From positions 708,152-772,151 of the forward strand of contig VXBA01001643.1 of assembly GCA_013399895.1 (NCBI GenBank): a stretch of 64,000 nt of DNA, in the 5' to 3' direction. This document shows positions 48,241 to 59,660 of this stretch, in pieces. Position 1 is the first letter of the stretch, and the number at the start of each line of letters is the position of its first letter. Both the position numbers and the translations under genes were made by a program. The notes beneath the pieces are model-generated. The model searched no databases, was not told where the DNA came from, and saw only the letters and a program-made list of their open reading frames with translations. Origin of the DNA: Serilophus lunatus. Taxonomy: Eukaryota; Chordata; Aves; Passeriformes; Eurylaimidae.

Positions 48241-51200
48241 TTTACCATTGGTTTCCATTCAGAACCATCTCAAGAAGGTCACTTTGCACACTTGCTTTTA
48301 CCACACAAACCAAAGCCTCATCATTTTAGGCCTCTTTCACAGGTGTGATTGTACATGGGAAGGGTTGAAAACCTTTGGGAGGTCTGAAAAAATAATGGGG
48401 AAGTAGAAAAGAAGGAGGGGTCCCTAAGTGTGTGTCTCTGGTGAATAACTCAGTGTAGCTCCAGTGCTGTGCCCAGCCAAATGCTTTAAAGAACAGACAT
48501 TAACCTTAAACCTGCATTTCCAGTCAGCTCTAAACCTTCCCAGGCAGTTCTCCCAACATACCTACAGAGGATCTCAGCCCTCACTTCATCAGCTGCACAG
48601 CTCTGAAGTTATAAAGTCTTTTTGTTAATAAAAATTATACTGTGATTATATAGTAGCTTAAAAAGCAGTAACGTTAGAAGCCTTTTCAAAATTCCCATAA
48701 TACTAAAATAAAATATATGCTATTTTGAATTCCCAGAAATATAATCTGTTCTTGGAAGTAAACTCCTGGTATATAATCACACACTCCTGAGTGAATGCAC
48801 TCCCACCTCTGATTCACGTTTATGTTGAGAGTGGCTTTTAATGACAGAACAGGGGAATATATTGTGGTTTCACACATACACAGATTTTATGGTCACTTAT
48901 TCCTAACTAGGAGATAGAGAGACATGGCAGGGAAGGATTCTTTCTTTCTTCCACCTCCCAGCACAGAAGGTAGTTCCCTGTATTGTAATGTAATATCTTG
49001 GAACCAGTTTTATATCGAGAAGGAGGAAGATGAAACAACTAATCCCAGGGGCTGGAAGATGGGAAATTGTTTTAGGAGAATTCATTTCAGCCCTAATACC
49101 TGTGATTTGGGGTAACTGAACACTTGGTTTCTTGCCTCACCACGATAATTTATGGAATTACTGCTCTTTCACTTCTCAGGAGGCTGGATGGTGGTGCCTC
49201 ATTGGAGTGTGGGAGTGTCCAACCAACAATTTCAGTGGAGTAAATCAGCCTAGTGCAGGTCTGAGAGGTGTGTGCCTGGATTCTCTCTTGTTCCACGCTG
49301 GTGTGGGAAAGGTGTAGTGATTTTATTACATAAACCACTTCCTCTCAAGCTGCAAGGGCTGTTCTTTTGTCTTGTTGTGGCAAATGCCACTTTCTGAGTG
49401 GCATCAGCTCATTGCAGGCAGGGGGGGAGAAATACAGAAATACAAAAGAATACAAAATAATACAAAAAATACGGAAAGAAGGGGATAAATTTGGGGTGGA
49501 TCACAAGCAGATAATCAATGAGTAGACAAGAAACGTGGATCTGTAAATACTGACACCACTCGATTCCCAGTCCCCTTTGCAAGTCTTTCCAAAGACTCTC
49601 CATGACTTGGCCAAAAATGGTTTCACCTGCTTTGTAAAGGAATTGTCCAGACCTGGACATTTTTAATTGTGTATTTTAATTTTCCAACTTGACTCAGAGT
49701 TGTTTGACCTTCCTCCTCTTCATTATTAGCAGAAACAATAATTAAGATTATGGATTTGTAAAAGTCAATGACTAGTGTTAGGTGGACGTTTAAGTGGTTT
49801 ATTTGTGACAGCTCATTGACTAAACTTCAGCTTCACTATGTGCCACAATTTACCCAGCCAAATTTGAAAAGATTGCTCTAAATATATTTCTTGAGTCAAT
49901 TAGCTCTCTTCTTTCCATGCCCTCCCTGACATTACTATATTACAGGAATTTGCCTTAAAAAAGGCAATGAAAAACGTATTTCTGAAGTAAACACTACCTA
50001 ATTTGGCGCTGCTTTTGATTGGCATCTCCCTTTTTTCTTTTTTCTCTTTTTTTTCCCTTTTTTTTTAATAACCAGGATATTAGTAGCTCCTTTACAAGCT
50101 GCAAAAATAAACAAGAAAAAGTAAATGCAAGGCTTTGTTTAGGCAATTTTTCCTTTTTTCTCTTTGGGTTTCCATCTGATTCTATTGGGCTGTCTGGGGT
50201 GAATCAAGGCTGATCCTGGTGCAAAACTCTTCTCCAAGAGATAGCCAAGCTGCTGAACAAATGGTTCGTGTTAACTGGAGAAAGACACTGAATCTAAACC
50301 ATGTGCTTCTGGGTCTTGTGGTTTCAAATTGAACCACAAACACTCAGGCAAGCTGTCAGTCTCGATTCACAATTTCAACCAACCTTGCAGAGAAAAGGGG
50401 GGGCTGTGCCCACCAATCATGTTTTTAACCCTTCTGTGATTAGAGGGGTGGTTTAATGCTCAGCACTGAGAGGAATTCTGTTTCTTAGCAGGAGTGAGGA
50501 GACTGACGACTTGGGAAAGAAAGAAAGGCAAACAATTGATGCAATGGGGATGAAAAGACAGATGTTTAGGATTTGGACTCAGAGGGATCTAAAGGAATCA
50601 TCCAGTGCAAAAGCTTTCCAAGAGGCAGGATCATCCCAAAGCCAGCCCTCCTGGCAGGTGTCTCACCCACTCCCCAGGAGCTCCTGCAGAGCAGCTCGTT
50701 TTGAAAGTGCTCCATTTCTGCCCTTCCCAGTGAGCAGCTGGGAATGTGCTGCTGTAGCAGAAAGTCACCTGTGAGAGGGAGCCCAGGACATTCCACAGCC
50801 CAGGAATGTGCTGCTGCCACCTGAGCTAAAGAAATGCCCTCTGTGGGCTTGGGCTGTTTTTACAGCCCCAAGAGCACTGATACAGGGGAGGCTGATATAA
50901 ATGTCCCGTTTGGTCCCAATTTTGTTGGTTTGGAACACACAAAAATGAGCTTAGAGGGTGCCACAACCTTCATCCTTCAATTCTCATTGCTTTGTCAAAA
51001 GAGTTGGAGCACCAGCTCTGCACATCCCCAAACTTTGAGGTAGCCAAGCCAAGAAATCCAAGAGAAACATCTCAGGGAAGATGCCTGTGTGCTTTGGAGG
51101 ACACGAGATGAGCTATTTGCAGGCCCTTCTGGTTTTTTCCAACAAGGAGGTGACTTACGTGCAAGGCAAGAACTGCTTGTCCAGGAACTGAGGCTGCTGG

Positions 51201-53242
51201 AGAAAACACGTGTGGATAAAGCTGCATGTTCATTCCAGGAACCACACTGGGAAAAACGCTGCTGCAGAGAGTTCAGACACACCTGGTTGCAAGCCCAAAA
51301 TGGAAATGTGCAAGGCTTGAATATTTTGTGAGGGCATGTTCTATAACAGCATTGTTTGGGGGGCTAAAACCCCCTCCCGGCTGTAAGGCCTTGGTAAATG
51401 TAAATCTCCCACCTCAGCACTCCTGAAACACCAGAGGAATGTTTGTCTCCTAAAGTCTGTATCATATTTGGGACTGGTGGAGGATTGAGGGACAAAGAAG
51501 GGAAAAAGAGGAAAGGGTTGGGATCTGGGACTTTGGGTCCCATTAGTGGTTTCCATGGTAAAATGAGTTGCAGTCTCCTTCCTCCTCTTCCTGGTACACA
51601 AGGAGACAACACGACTGGGATCTTCTCAAGGACCCTCCTGAAGTTGTAATGACTCAGTTTGTACCATGTCTTCTCGTGCTTTCCTCTTCAGTTAGAATGA
51701 AAACACAGTTTTTTATTTGGTGAGTTTTATCCAGTGGAACAGGACTGATCTCAGCAGCTGAGGATTTACCCTAGTATTGAATGGGAGAAATAATGTCAGT
51801 GTAAAGTGATAGTTTTAAGTAGTAAAGAAGGTCTGGGTGCAGAGGTGAGATTGGCTCCTGTGCTGAAAGAAACGTAAGGATTTGAGCCTGTGAACAGGTT
51901 TGGGTGGATTGGGCAGATAAATACGTTTGGAAGAAACTAAACTTGCTGCTTTGCCAACCAACCTGCTGAGTGGACAATGTTGCCCTTGTTGAAGAGGTTA
52001 CACCCATTACCCCTTTTTCACTGGGAGACACCATTAGGAATTACTCTTTACTAATTTACATTTAAATATTAATTATTACATTGATTTCCCTTGGGAACAC
52101 CTGGTGATGTCCCACTCCTAACTGATTTCAAGGGGTGTCTAGTCAGGGCTTCCAGCCACGTGGTTTAGCTCATGTTCTTCCCTTCATTTCCAAGGCCTCC
52201 ACTTCTAATTTGGAGAACTTTGGTGAGTCCAAACCCAACTTTGTGCAACCCAGTATAGTCCTGGATTAACACTGCTGCAGCCCAGAGCTGCCTCAGACTG
52301 ACACAGCCCTAAATGGGGCCATAACTCTTCAAAAACAGCCCTTTCCAACATTGCATGAAGGTTACATGATCCCCTACTTAATATGCACATGAACTGGGAT
52401 GCCACAAACTTCCCTGGGGTTTCCTGAGGGCTGAAGTAAAACTTAATTATACCAATTGGTTGGAAGGACTGTTAAAACTTTTGTTTCACATACACTTTTT
52501 ATTCCCTCTTCTCCATCTTTTCCCATTTGCCAAAACCTCCTGAAGAGAAAATAGAGATTATTTTACTTTTTACCTTAAAGGGCTCCTTGTGTGCATTTGC
52601 CTTATTAAATAACTGCCAGAATGTCTAATATTCCATGGACAGCACTGATGAAAATGAAGCATAACATTGGCCAAATGAGCCAGTTTCATGTAGAGCATTG
52701 TCCCTAATTTGGTCTCCAGCCAATGAAAATTCTGTACCATGCATCTGTTGGCTCTAGATGAGTCTTTGCATTTAAAGGGGTCTTAGAAAAGACAGGATTT
52801 CTCTTTTTTTGGTCACTATCATTTTGAGCATAATCATTTATGCCTCACTGAGCTTTCTGTCAGCCAGACTTCAGTTGTCCCTGACTCTTCCTTCTCTCCT
52901 TGATTCTGTTTTCTCTCCCAGCCATCAACAGAGGAACTGGCACATGTTGGGCACAGCAAAGTTCAGCCACTGATATTATTCCTGATCCCAGCAGCCTCTA
53001 ATCTTGACTAGCCCAGAAATCAGAGGGAAATGCAGTTATTACATCTACAATAAGTCTGGTGAGTCTGAGGAGAAAATGTGGAGCTTCAACACCTTCAGAG
53101 TCAGACATCCCCAAAGCCCGGGTGCCTCTGGCTGAGCACACTCTGCTCACTGATGCATCATTAAGTTCTCCTCTAATGATTTAAAGGGGAAAAGGCCTTT
53201 TGCTGGATTTCCACAGAAGGTTAATTTTCCCTTTTCTGGCAG
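48241..53242. other. five-kilobase noncoding stretch, no gene recognised
   Basis: A pyrimidine-rich tract lies at about 50030-50068. The flanking sequence at 49930-50020 ('aatttggcgctgcttttgatt') keeps CpGs and a TCF-like core and may be conserved. The part at 52590-52780 is single copy and compositionally like a conserved element. A weak CR1-like phrase at about 50575-50640 is too degraded to call. No coding exon is supported. Confidence 0.45.
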
Positions 53243-53297
53243 ATCTGCAAGGCCCTTAATGGTGGCTGGAAGGAAACGGCGCTGCCTTTCTCCCCAG

Positions 53298-53415
53298 ACT
53301 TCTCTGTAGTCAGACCACAAATGCGAGGACCACCAGATTCTTATGTTTTACCTATAAGAAATCAAACACCAGCCATTAATATGTTACCTACTGATGGCAG
53401 CTCAGTTCCTTTCCT
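53298..53415 (+). other. weak candidate exon, plus strand
   Basis: A good polypyrimidine tract and acceptor ('gctgcctttctccccag') precede an open segment whose translation includes VVRPQMRGPPDSYVLPIRN. A possible donor GTAGGT begins at 53416, where the frame would otherwise stop at a TAG (53417-53419). A second acceptor-like site ('cccttttctggcag') lies 55 bases upstream in the same open frame. I do not recognise the protein. Chance open frames of this size are common. Confidence 0.15.
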
Positions 53416-53499
53416 GTAGGTCTGCCAGTTGTTAACCAGGAGGTTCCATTCCCTGACTTCAGACAGGGATTTCTTCCTCCACGGTAAAACATCGCCTAC

Positions 53500-53556
53500 C
53501 TGAGGCACCGGGATCTTGTTCAGCACTTCAGTCCAGAAACAGCAAACAGAATCTAG
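53500..53556 (-). other. weak candidate 57-bp exon, minus strand
   Basis: On the minus strand, a strong acceptor (pyrimidine tract 'ttttccccctgcttgccacag') is followed by 57 bases ending in CTCAG, then a fair donor GTAGGC. The length is exactly 19 codons, and the frame that is open across it belongs to a 126-codon frame at 53362-53742. The product is not recognised. A 57-base candidate is short enough to arise by chance. Confidence 0.15.
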
Positions 53557-53742
53557 CTGTGGCAAGCAGGGGGAAAACTGGAATGCCAAGGGCAGGATGG
53601 GAATCCAAACCACGATCTGCTGGAAATAAGGCTGGTTCCTGGAGAAGCCAAGAATTTCCACCCTGTTTGTTTGAAAAGATTTCACTTGTCTGCGCACAGG
53701 GATGGGCTCAAATGCTGAGTCCTCTGAGCAGCCTCCCTGCAA

Positions 53743-55329
53743 ACCATCTCAAACTCCACACCACACAGGCATCAGGAGTTTAAAATAGTTTTTCCTTGTG
53801 TCCATCCCTGTTAGAACAAGGAGCTGGGCTGCTTTAAGGAGTGATTCCTGGTAATTAGGTTTGTAGTTCTGCTCAGAGATGAGGATACCAAAGAGCCTGG
53901 AGAAGCTGGAATAAAGATGATGTTACACGAGATGGGAAAACATCTCCAAACCTTTTTCAACAGCCCTCTGCCTTCATAAAGGTTTTAATTTAAATTGCCT
54001 TTGCCTCGTTCTGCAGCCAGAATCTTTGTATCTCAGGCAAGGCAACCATCCCTCCTTTTTTTCCATTTCTTTTCCTCCTCAGGTTCTAAATGAGTCCCCA
54101 CCAATTCACACAATTTATATCACACTCAGACCCATCCAGCAGAGATGAGATTTAAACCAGGTCTGCAGCTCTGTAGAGCAGGGGTGGAATGAATTATCCA
54201 TTCAGAGGAAAATGACCCATTAAAAGAAAATTGGACACACAATTGGGAATAATCCATCCATATGGATTTGTCAGCATTGTGGATTAACACTCCCACCAGA
54301 ATCACACTCCAATTAACACCCAGAGCAACGGTGAGCGTTCAGTAAAATCAACAGGCTGAGGACTTGAATCAAACATTTCAGGGCAAGATTATTCCAGAAT
54401 ATACCTAAGAGGCACAGCTGAAATTTGGAATTAATTTTAAAATTTTAATTGGTCAAAACATTAGAAATTATATTTCGTAATTTATTTCATATTTGTGAAC
54501 TTTATTCCAGCAAAAATAATTGATAAAACATTTCTGTAGAGCTACAGATGATATCTTGGGCTAAAACAGGTGAGCAAAGATGGGAAAATGGGTTTTAATA
54601 AATTTTGATCTTGAATGACGATGTATTAAAAATTTCTACTTGAGAACAAAACAGTTTCAGAAAGATTGGAAGTATGGCTGTGACACATTTTGCTGCATTC
54701 TAAGTAATTTCCCCTGGAAATAAATGTTTAATTTAGAAATAATGTATTTTGCTATTCCTGATTGCTGGAAAGAAACTGGGCTGTAGGACTGGTACAGAAC
54801 CTGTGCTGAAATTCTCAGCAATTGCTACAAGGAGCTGGTGATGGGCCTTGCCCAAAGTTCAAGGTATTGACCCCTCTGAGCCTTCAGGGGCAAAGAGAAA
54901 TCAGAATCCATTGAATTTTAACTCACAGATAGTCCTTTTCCTGTCAAATTTCCACCAAAGCAGGCAGCAAAAGCACATTACAAAACTCTGTTTCCAGCTC
55001 TACTTAGAATGAATTATTTTCCTTCTTTGCACAGCCTCCTGTCTCCTGGAGAAAGCTGTATTTTGATTATAAATTATTTTGGACTGACATCTTCTCCATA
55101 TACACACATACATATACAAATCTCTCTATATATATACTTGTATTTTTATGTGCACTGCCAGCAGTCTTTCAGATCTGATTAAGCTGCTAAATGCAACCCC
55201 ATTCTACTAAAAATTAATATAAATAATTTTCAAACTGAAGCAAAGTTTTCTCCAGATTCAACATGGAGATGATAAAAATACGAAATAAAAGAGTCACAGC
55301 TTTGCAGATCAGCTTCCCAGGGGATGTGA
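53743..55329. other. noncoding AT-rich stretch, no gene seen
   Basis: The part at about 54420-54660 is very AT-rich. A TA/CA-type microsatellite lies at about 55098-55135. No CR1, RNA gene or exon was recognised. Confidence 0.5.
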
Positions 55330-55453
55330 TGTTGTTGGAAGTGTCCAAGGCCAGGTTGGGATAGTGGAAGGTGTCCCTGCCCATGGCAGGGGATGGGACT
55401 GGATGTGCTTTGAGGTCCCTCTCAAGCCAAACCATCCTGGGATTCCATGATTT
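55330..55453 (+). mobile_element. CR1 LINE fragment, 3' end, sense on plus strand
   Basis: The block reads 'gtgatgttgttggaagtgtcc', 'aaggccaggttgggatagtgg', 'aaggtgtccctgcccatggc', 'gactggatgtgctttgaggtcc' and 'aagccaaaccatcctgggat', ending with 'tccatgattt'. It lacks the 'agcaacct' words before 'gggatagtgg', so it carries a short internal deletion. It is about 120 bases long. Confidence 0.92.
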
Positions 55454-56670
55454 CAGATTTTACAATGGTGTAACATTTCTTAAACCCTTTAATCTGGGTG
55501 ACAAATGAAGAACCAAACCAAGAATGAGTCTAGGTGGGTTTTAGGAGTCAAAAATGAAATTGAGTGTACAGTGCAAAAAAAAAAAAAAAGACATTTATAT
55601 ACTCTACCTGGAGATTATTTTTTTCCACTATGGAACTATTTAAATTTACTTTTTTTTTTTTAACTGCAGCTCTGGGAAGCATTTTAGGCCGTTTTGTACA
55701 CCTGCTAGCTCCATTTCATTTGTTTAAACACATTTTATAACTGCAGTTTATATATTTTTCCAAGAAAATAAAAATGCTAAAAATATAATGTGGTGTTTGG
55801 GAGAATGTAGGTGGGGGACTGGAAGGAACAAGAGGGCCCCATCTTGGCACGTGTTCCACTTTATGCCAACTGCAGCACATTCATCATTAACCTCCTGGAT
55901 GGGGATTTACCTCTGTGCTCTCATTCTCACTCACACACACGTTTCCCCTCTGCACCAAAGAGCAAAATGGACTATGGGGCACAATAGCCCCATTGGCCCT
56001 GGGTGCTGCTTTATTGCTAATTACAGGGTTTGCCAAGGTGTTACTGCTTTAGCCTTGAAGCAATTTTCTGCTCCATTGGTAGGATATGCCTCAGCCCCTT
56101 TGGTGCAGTCATTGTTTTGGAGCAAAGCCAGCAAGGAAGGATTTCTGCACTTTCAATGTTGCAGTATTCACCCCATGGAAAATCTTTACAGGGGGACCCA
56201 AGTGGAGAGCAGAGATCTTGAGATTAGTTTTTAAAAGGGCCTGTGATATTCTCCTCCTTTCAATGTTTTTATTTTCACCAGCATTACTGCCATGGTGTTA
56301 ATGGTGTTTGTCAGCTCCTGTGTTTGAGGCAGGGGTTCATTGTGCAGCTCCAATGCAGCACATTGTATATATGCAAATACATGTCTGTGTGTATTTGTTG
56401 TGTATCTAATGCAGTTGTTATTCATGACAAGCAAATGAGAAAAAAAGAAAGATGTTCAGTTGTGAACCTTCTCCTCTTCTTGAGAAACAAGAGTTTGGAA
56501 AGATGTTTTTCAGAAATGCTGGCCCCTTCCAGCAGCCCAAGTGATATGTTTATCCAAAACATTTTATCTGATTGTAGAAATAGAGAAGAGCAAAGGAGCT
56601 TTGGATCCTTTATCGAGTCACAAGGAGCAAACCATCTTTCATAATTCTATTTCAACAAGGCAATACTCAT
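55454..56670. other. noncoding stretch with A and T runs
   Basis: An A15 run is at 55575-55589 and a T run at about 55651-55661. The 148-codon plus-strand frame at 55788-56234 has no recognisable domain and is crossed by other open frames. No gene is supported. Confidence 0.5.
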
Positions 56671-56870
56671 CGTAGAATCCCAGAATGGTTTGGGTTGGAC
56701 CTTAAAGCTCATCCTTGGACCTTAAAGCCATGGGCAGGGACACCTTCCACTATCCCAGGCTGCTCCAACCTGGCCTTGGACACTTCCAGGGATGGGGCAG
56801 CCACAGCTTCTCTGGGCAACCTGTGCCAGGGCCTCTCCACCCTCACAGGGAGGAGTTTCTTCCCAGATTT
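56671..56870 (-). mobile_element. CR1 LINE fragment with a 20-base tandem duplication, sense on minus strand
   Basis: The order is 'gtagaatcccagaatggttt', 'gggttggaccttaaagctcatcc', 'ttggaccttaaagccatggg', 'cagggacaccttccactatcc', 'ccttggacacttccagggatg', 'cagccacagcttctctgggc' and 'gtgccagggcctctccaccc'. TTGGACCTTAAAG occurs at both 56695-56707 and 56715-56727. Otherwise it is a well-preserved copy of the common 3'-end type. Confidence 0.94.
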
Positions 56871-58436
56871 ATTGTCTCTGTTCTACCACTCTGACCATCG
56901 TCACTGCAGTAACTAATTGAAAGTCTTGAAATACACTTTATAAGGCTTGGGACAGAGAGACCCATCAACCCCAGCCTGTTCCTGCTGGGCTGAGCAGCAC
57001 TCACACCAGACTGACCAGAAATAATGAACCTGTTTCTGTCCTCAGCTCTAGAAAAGGGAATGGTCAGAGTTACCTGAAGATTCATGGACCATTGTGGACC
57101 TACTTATCTTTCAATATGAAAAAGCTTCCTGACCACTGCTTCTGTGACTTAAACAATTACATCATCTCACCACAGAACATGTTCCCTGGCACAAAGAGAT
57201 CTTTTCCCTTCTGAGGGAGTTGGTGTTCTTCGACTCAAGCTCCTGCCTAAACCAGCCAGGGTGATTCAGAGCTGCCAAGTGACACATTAGCATAATGCAT
57301 AAAGAGAGGGAGTCTCCATTCCCAACTAACACTGATTGAGCTTGGCATTAACTGCTCCCTCCCTTAGGCTCCCTTCCCCCAGTAGAAGAAATTCATGACC
57401 TTTGATTTTCTTTTCTGTTCTCCCCCTCTGGAATACACGTGCTTTTCCCAAAATGACCTTCCTCTTTTCTATGAACCATGGGAGAGGTTTCTCGAACCTG
57501 AGTCCCACCTGAGTCTTCTCCTCCTGATGCCACTTAGGTGAGAAATAATGAAATAAATAGGAGTCCAACTACAGCATGTTTTGCCTTCCCTGTTTGCAGA
57601 GGAAAAAGAATAGCCTCAAGACAAGAAGACTCCCTTACGGCCAAGAGGGCTGACAAATTCTTGTGGTTTTCTCCAAAAGTCAAACCAAAATCCAAGCACC
57701 AGCCAAGCTGAATCCTGGCAACCTTGCATTGCCTGGAAATGAGTGCAATCGTATCCTAATAGCTATTTGGATAATTGTCCCTAAGAGTGATCTGCCAACC
57801 AGGGCTGGAAACAAGTCTTTATTACAAATATAGCATGAAGTCTAATCTGGAATACATTAAAATGTTATTTCTGTAGCTGCCTTTTCCCAAACTTTAAATA
57901 ATGGCTAAACCATTTATCAGCTTTGGAGGAGAAAGGTTGTGTATACTGTGCTTTCAGAGCAGAGATGAAAAAAAAAAAAAAAGTCTTCAATCAAAATATT
58001 CTCCACTAAAACTGTAATTTCTGGTCCCTTGTACATTGCTAAAAATTATTACAAACCATTTCAGATTTGCTGAAAGGGGCATGGTAGGAACATGATATAA
58101 CAACCAAACTGTCTTTCCAGGCACCTGCCACAGAGCTCTACTGACATCACTAAAAGCTGCAAGGGCTCGAAGCAGGATTTGTAGCCCGTGTGTAAATAAC
58201 ACCCAACTCTTGCTACGTGAACCACCCACCCTGCACCACCCATCACAACGTCCTGCCACACTCACTGAGGTGCTGCAGGGCTATCACTGCTGCTCTCTTG
58301 GCTACTTGATTTCATGAGACCAGGGATTTTTTACCAGGGATTTTTTTTTTGCACAACTCAGGACACTTTTATTCTCAGGTTTCACTTGATACCTACAAGA
58401 GTTTTCCGTCTTGGAAAACACGGTTGGACGATCTTT
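56871..58436. other. noncoding stretch, no gene seen
   Basis: An A15 run is at 57968-57982. The part at about 57700-57800 is single copy with retained CpG and several TAAT or ATTA cores. No CR1 copy, RNA gene or exon was recognised. Confidence 0.5.
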
Positions 58437-58486
58437 AAAGATGATCTTTAAGGTCCATTCCCACCCAAACCATTCTACGTTTCAAT
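58437..58486 (+). mobile_element. very short CR1 LINE 3' terminus, sense on plus strand
   Basis: The block 'gatgatctttaaggtccattc' plus 'ccacccaaaccattctacg' is the last part of CR1 in sense orientation, followed by a degenerate 'tttcaatgatct' terminal repeat. Only about 50 bases remain. The word 'gatctttaaa' is partly duplicated at its left edge. Confidence 0.85.
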
Positions 58487-58667
58487 GATCTTTGTCACCA
58501 TCTTCTGCAGACAATGGCTCAGATGGAGCAGAGTCACTCCCTCGAAATATCTCTTTGCCCAGGCAATGCTGAGATGGTCCAGGTGGCCACAGTTTGGATG
58601 GTTGAAAGTAATTGGGATGAATCCCACATCCACACAGCCCTGAATGGGGTAACTCTAAGCTTAATGT

Positions 58668-58788
58668 AGGAATCCTTCCCTACGAGGGTGGGGAGGCCCT
58701 GGCACAGGTTGCTCAGAGAGGTTGCAGACTCCTCACCCCTGGAGGTGTCCAAGGCCAGGTTGGAAAGGGCTTGGAGCAACCTGGGATA
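58668..58788 (+). mobile_element. CR1 LINE fragment lacking its 3' end, sense on plus strand
   Basis: The block reads 'gaatccttccctacgagggt', 'ggggaggccctggcacaggtt', 'gctcagagaggttgcagac', 'ggaggtgtccaaggccagg' and 'gcttggagcaacctgggatag', then stops abruptly. Other copies continue for about 75-85 further bases to the terminal repeats. As CR1 insertions keep the 3' end and lose the 5' end, the missing 3' end must reflect a later deletion or rearrangement. Confidence 0.9.
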
Positions 58789-59508
58789 GTTATTTAATCA
58801 GTGAGTCCTCCTGTCCCTCAAGAAGAGTATTCTGTGTTTGATGGATGTGCTGGGAGTGCTGTATTTCAGTCCCTCCATTTCTCTGCCTTCTTTTTTTTTC
58901 CTTCTTGTTATATCTATTAAAGTGATTTACGATATTTTCATTGTTCTGCCTGGAGCTTGGCCAACTCTCGAGATCAAAATCCAAAAAAATCCTCCTCAAC
59001 AAAACATGAGGGTGATCAGAATGAAACAGGACCTGTGGAAAAGATTTGAATTGTGGGAAAGGAAATAACCCCATCTCCATGGAAACGCATTCACGTTTTC
59101 CAGTTGCTCCTGAATAAATGAAAGTTGTGTTCTCTAATTCCTAGACTTCCATTTCAAGCACACCTAGGCTGAAAGTACCTGGGAATGCTGTTAAAAGCAT
59201 CAAGGTTCTCTGAGCACCACTGCAGTTGCACAGCAATGGTTTTTGCTTTTCCTTGGTTAAATTTTTTTCAGGAAATCACCATCCAAGTTCTTCAGAAAAT
59301 GTCTGTGAAACACACACAGCCCACGAGGTGCTTATAGGAATTAGCTGTAGTGCCTGAGTTTCTACTCCTGAGTTTTAAGCCCTCCTAAGTCCTTAAGAAG
59401 CACTCGAGCAGCCAGCAAGACCTAACAAGGCCCACGTGTGGGGTGTTATAAAAAAATATTTAAAGCTTCCAAGCTCTAATTTACAAAATGTGAACATCCA
59501 GCCAAGTG
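58789..59508. other. noncoding stretch between CR1 fragments
   Basis: No gene or RNA was recognised. A 96-codon minus-strand frame at 58790-59080 is unremarkable. A half X-box ('ctccatggaaac') occurs near 59075-59086, but without a second arm. Confidence 0.5.
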
Positions 59509-59660
59509 TCTGTGGCTGCCTCATCCCTGGAAATGTCCAAGGCCAGGTTGGAGCAACCTGGGATAGTGGAAGGTGTCCCTGCCCATGGCAGGAGGTGGGA
59601 TGGGATGGGCTTTAAGGTCTCTTCCAACCCAAACCATTCCATGACTCCATGATTCCATTT
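59509..59660 (+). mobile_element. CR1 LINE fragment, 3' end with terminal repeats, sense on plus strand
   Basis: The order is 'agtgtctgtggctgcctcatcc', 'aatgtccaaggccaggttgg', 'agcaacctgggatagtggaagg', 'tgtccctgcccatggcagg', 'gggctttaaggtctcttcc', 'aacccaaaccattccatga' and then 'ctccatgattccattt'. The end preserves about three 8-base terminal repeats of the ATTCCATG form, which is diagnostic for the CR1 3' terminus. It is the best 3' end in the window. Confidence 0.95.

Noticed and set aside
50575..50640. Degraded CR1 3' end ('gggatctaaaggaatcatcc')
   Set aside because: Only one short phrase resembles CR1, and the flanks do not follow the CR1 order.
51549..51562. Third X-box ('gtttccatggtaaa')
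   Set aside because: Both arms deviate from the consensus and there is no supporting motif context.
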